This document shows positions 62,754 through 64,000 of a stretch of DNA of 64,000 bases, in pieces; within the stretch, counting starts at the first letter, position 1, and every line of letters starts with the position of its first letter. Source of the DNA: Butyrivibrio sp. AE3009. Lineage in GTDB: Bacteria > Bacillota > Clostridia > Lachnospirales > Lachnospiraceae. The notes beneath the pieces were generated by a model. That model was given only the letters and a program-made list of their open reading frames with translations, searched no databases and had not been told where the DNA came from. Position numbers and translations under genes: made by a program. The stretch covers positions 1 through 64,000 of the forward strand of contig NZ_ATVS01000019.1 in the NCBI RefSeq assembly GCF_000420845.1, in the 5' to 3' direction.

Positions 62754-63995
62754 ATGAGTGATAGGAGCAAGAGGTGGATTCTTTCAGGGCTGCTGGCGGC
62801 GATGTTGATGGTGGGGATGCTGGGATGCGTCACCGGGAATGAGGCAGGCAGCAGTCAGGAACCGGATACTTCAGTAGGAGAAGCCGGTGTTGAGGAAGCC
62901 AGGGTGGATGAATCTGTAGCAGAGGAGAATGCATCAGAGGATACAGCATCAGAGGATACAACAGAGGGATCAGAGGTGGTGGAATCTACGCAGGAATCCA
63001 GTACAGAAGAATCCGGAGATAGCGCAAGTAAGGAAAGAGGGGAAGAGACTAAAATGGCAGAAGTAAAGAATGAAGAGAAGAATTTTCATGAGAATCCGAT
63101 AGTAAGGAACATCTACACGGCAGATCCGGCGCCTATGGTGTATGGAGATACGCTTTATCTTTATACAACTCATGATGAGGATGAGCTGGTCAATGATTTT
63201 TACACCATGAAGGATTGGAGATGTTTTTCCACCAAGGATATGGTGAACTGGGAGGACCACGGCTGCATTTTTTCACTGGATGATATCGGCTGGGCGGATG
63301 ACAGAGCCTGGGCGCCCCAGTGCATTGAGAGAAACGGCAAGTTCTATCTGTACTGTCCAGTGCACAAGAGAAACGGTGGAATGGCCATTGCAGTAGGTAT
63401 TTCGGACAGCCCCGCAGGTCCTTTCAGGGATCTGGGACATCCGCTTGTTGATGAGGGTGATTGGAACGACATAGATCCCACTGTATTTATCGATGATGAC
63501 GGGCGGGCTTATCTGTACTTCGGCAATCCTGAGCTTAGATATGTTCTTCTTAATGAAAACATGATCTCTTATGACAAAGAAGTGGGCATCGTTAAGGTTC
63601 CCATGACAGAGGAATCTTTTGCAAAAGGAAGTCATGACACAGGCACTTCCTATGGCGAGGGCCCTTGGTTCTACAAAAGGGACGGTCTCTACTATATGGT
63701 ATATGCTGCCTTCGGCGAGGGCAAAAATATGGAGCACCTTGCTTATTCCACTTCGGAAGGCCCCACAGGCCCATGGGTTTATGGGGGAGTTCTAATGGAT
63801 GAGAAGGATGGCGTATTTACTAACCATCCGGGAATCTGCGATTTCAAGGGACATTCCTATCTCTTTTACCACACAGGAGATCTGCCCGGAGGAAGCCTTT
63901 TCCACAGAAGTGTGTGCGTTGCTGAGTTTAACTACAATGAGGACGGCACAATTGATGTGATTCCCAAATGCAGCGGAGTCAGCAGAATAGATTGA
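62754..63995 (+). CDS. GH43 family glycoside hydrolase lipoprotein
   Basis: 413 residues. A lipoprotein-like signal (ending MLGC, about residue 25) and an acidic linker (about 30-105) precede a GH43 five-bladed propeller (about 115-410). The family's acidic residues are visible in YTADPAPMVYGD (Asp base), NDIDPTVFIDDDG and YGEGPWFYKR (Glu acid). It is probably an alpha-L-arabinofuranosidase or beta-xylosidase releasing pentoses at the cell surface for the AraR-controlled pathway. AAAGGAATT precedes the ATG. The gene ends just before the window end. The 205 bases before it hold nothing recognisable. Confidence 0.88.
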   Translation: MSDRSKRWILSGLLAAMLMVGMLGCVTGNEAGSSQEPDTSVGEAGVEEARVDESVAEENASEDTASEDTTEGSEVVESTQESSTEESGDSASKERGEETKMAEVKNEEKNFHENPIVRNIYTADPAPMVYGDTLYLYTTHDEDELVNDFYTMKDWRCFSTKDMVNWEDHGCIFSLDDIGWADDRAWAPQCIERNGKFYLYCPVHKRNGGMAIAVGISDSPAGPFRDLGHPLVDEGDWNDIDPTVFIDDDGRAYLYFGNPELRYVLLNENMISYDKEVGIVKVPMTEESFAKGSHDTGTSYGEGPWFYKRDGLYYMVYAAFGEGKNMEHLAYSTSEGPTGPWVYGGVLMDEKDGVFTNHPGICDFKGHSYLFYHTGDLPGGSLFHRSVCVAEFNYNEDGTIDVIPKCSGVSRID

Positions 63996-64000
63996 TGTAA

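Overview
The window reads as chromosomal DNA of a low-to-moderate GC, Gram-positive, fibre-degrading anaerobe of the Lachnospiraceae, most like Butyrivibrio or Pseudobutyrivibrio. This is inferred from AGGAGG-type ribosome binding sites, the gene families (MutS2, YhaM, RsgA, CD3324 family, DUF1062, a clostridial RlmD with its characteristic tail, split transketolase) and a set of plant cell wall enzymes: a cytoplasmic GH28, a secreted PL10-CE8-CBM13-CBM2 pectinase, a GH16 lichenase and a GH43 lipoprotein. No phylogenetic marker such as rRNA is present.

Layout. 0-10.6 kb: tRNA-Gly, an RlmI-type rRNA methyltransferase, a membrane diguanylate cyclase, free-methionine sulfoxide reductase, threonine aldolase, GH28, a large acidic secreted repeat protein, aquaporin Z and a membrane-anchored HtrA-like protein whose catalytic triad looks lost. 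10.6-19.4 kb: a housekeeping stretch (YhaM, MutS2, a two-component system, TrmL, RlmD) interrupted by a small AT-rich islet with a toxin-44-like fragment and a membrane protein. 19.5-26.1 kb: an accessory graveyard with a CD3324 regulator, truncated DUF1062, DUF2441-GNAT fusion, an XRE regulator, a frameshifted ORF6N gene, remnants of a serine recombinase and of a chloramphenicol acetyltransferase, an AraC regulator and a DinB-DUF3795 fusion.

26.1-36 kb: RsgA, an EAL-GGDEF protein, and then the most interesting locus: three collinear genes encoding a two-helix K+-channel-type protein with tandem Rossmann (RCK-like) segments and a C-terminal RyR domain, a membrane-spanning TIR protein with a large outward beta-propeller-like region, and a second membrane Rossmann-RyR protein without a selectivity filter. 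TIR domains commonly make cyclic ADP-ribose-type signals from NAD and animal ryanodine receptors respond to cADPR, so a TIR-to-RyR-channel signalling or defence system is an attractive hypothesis. It is inference from domains and context only.

36-49.7 kb: the secreted pectinase, a response regulator plus FIST-domain hybrid kinase pair, a giant secreted papain-like protease with Ig-like repeats, a GT-C-like membrane glycosyltransferase and a PTS IIC/PfoR-type membrane protein. 49.7-53.5 kb: an MBOAT acyltransferase with an SGNH partner, a membrane-tethered Mrr-like nuclease and an 8-oxoguanine glycosylase. 53.5-60 kb: an L-arabinose and pentose phosphate cluster (AraR, FGGY kinase, AraD, both transketolase halves, Rpe) with an AraR-like operator; araA is not in the window. 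60-64 kb: a DUF4349 lipoprotein, lichenase and GH43. Together, pectin, arabinan and mixed-linkage glucan are cut outside, arabinose enters through AraR-controlled enzymes, and the transketolase and epimerase pass pentose phosphates into central metabolism.
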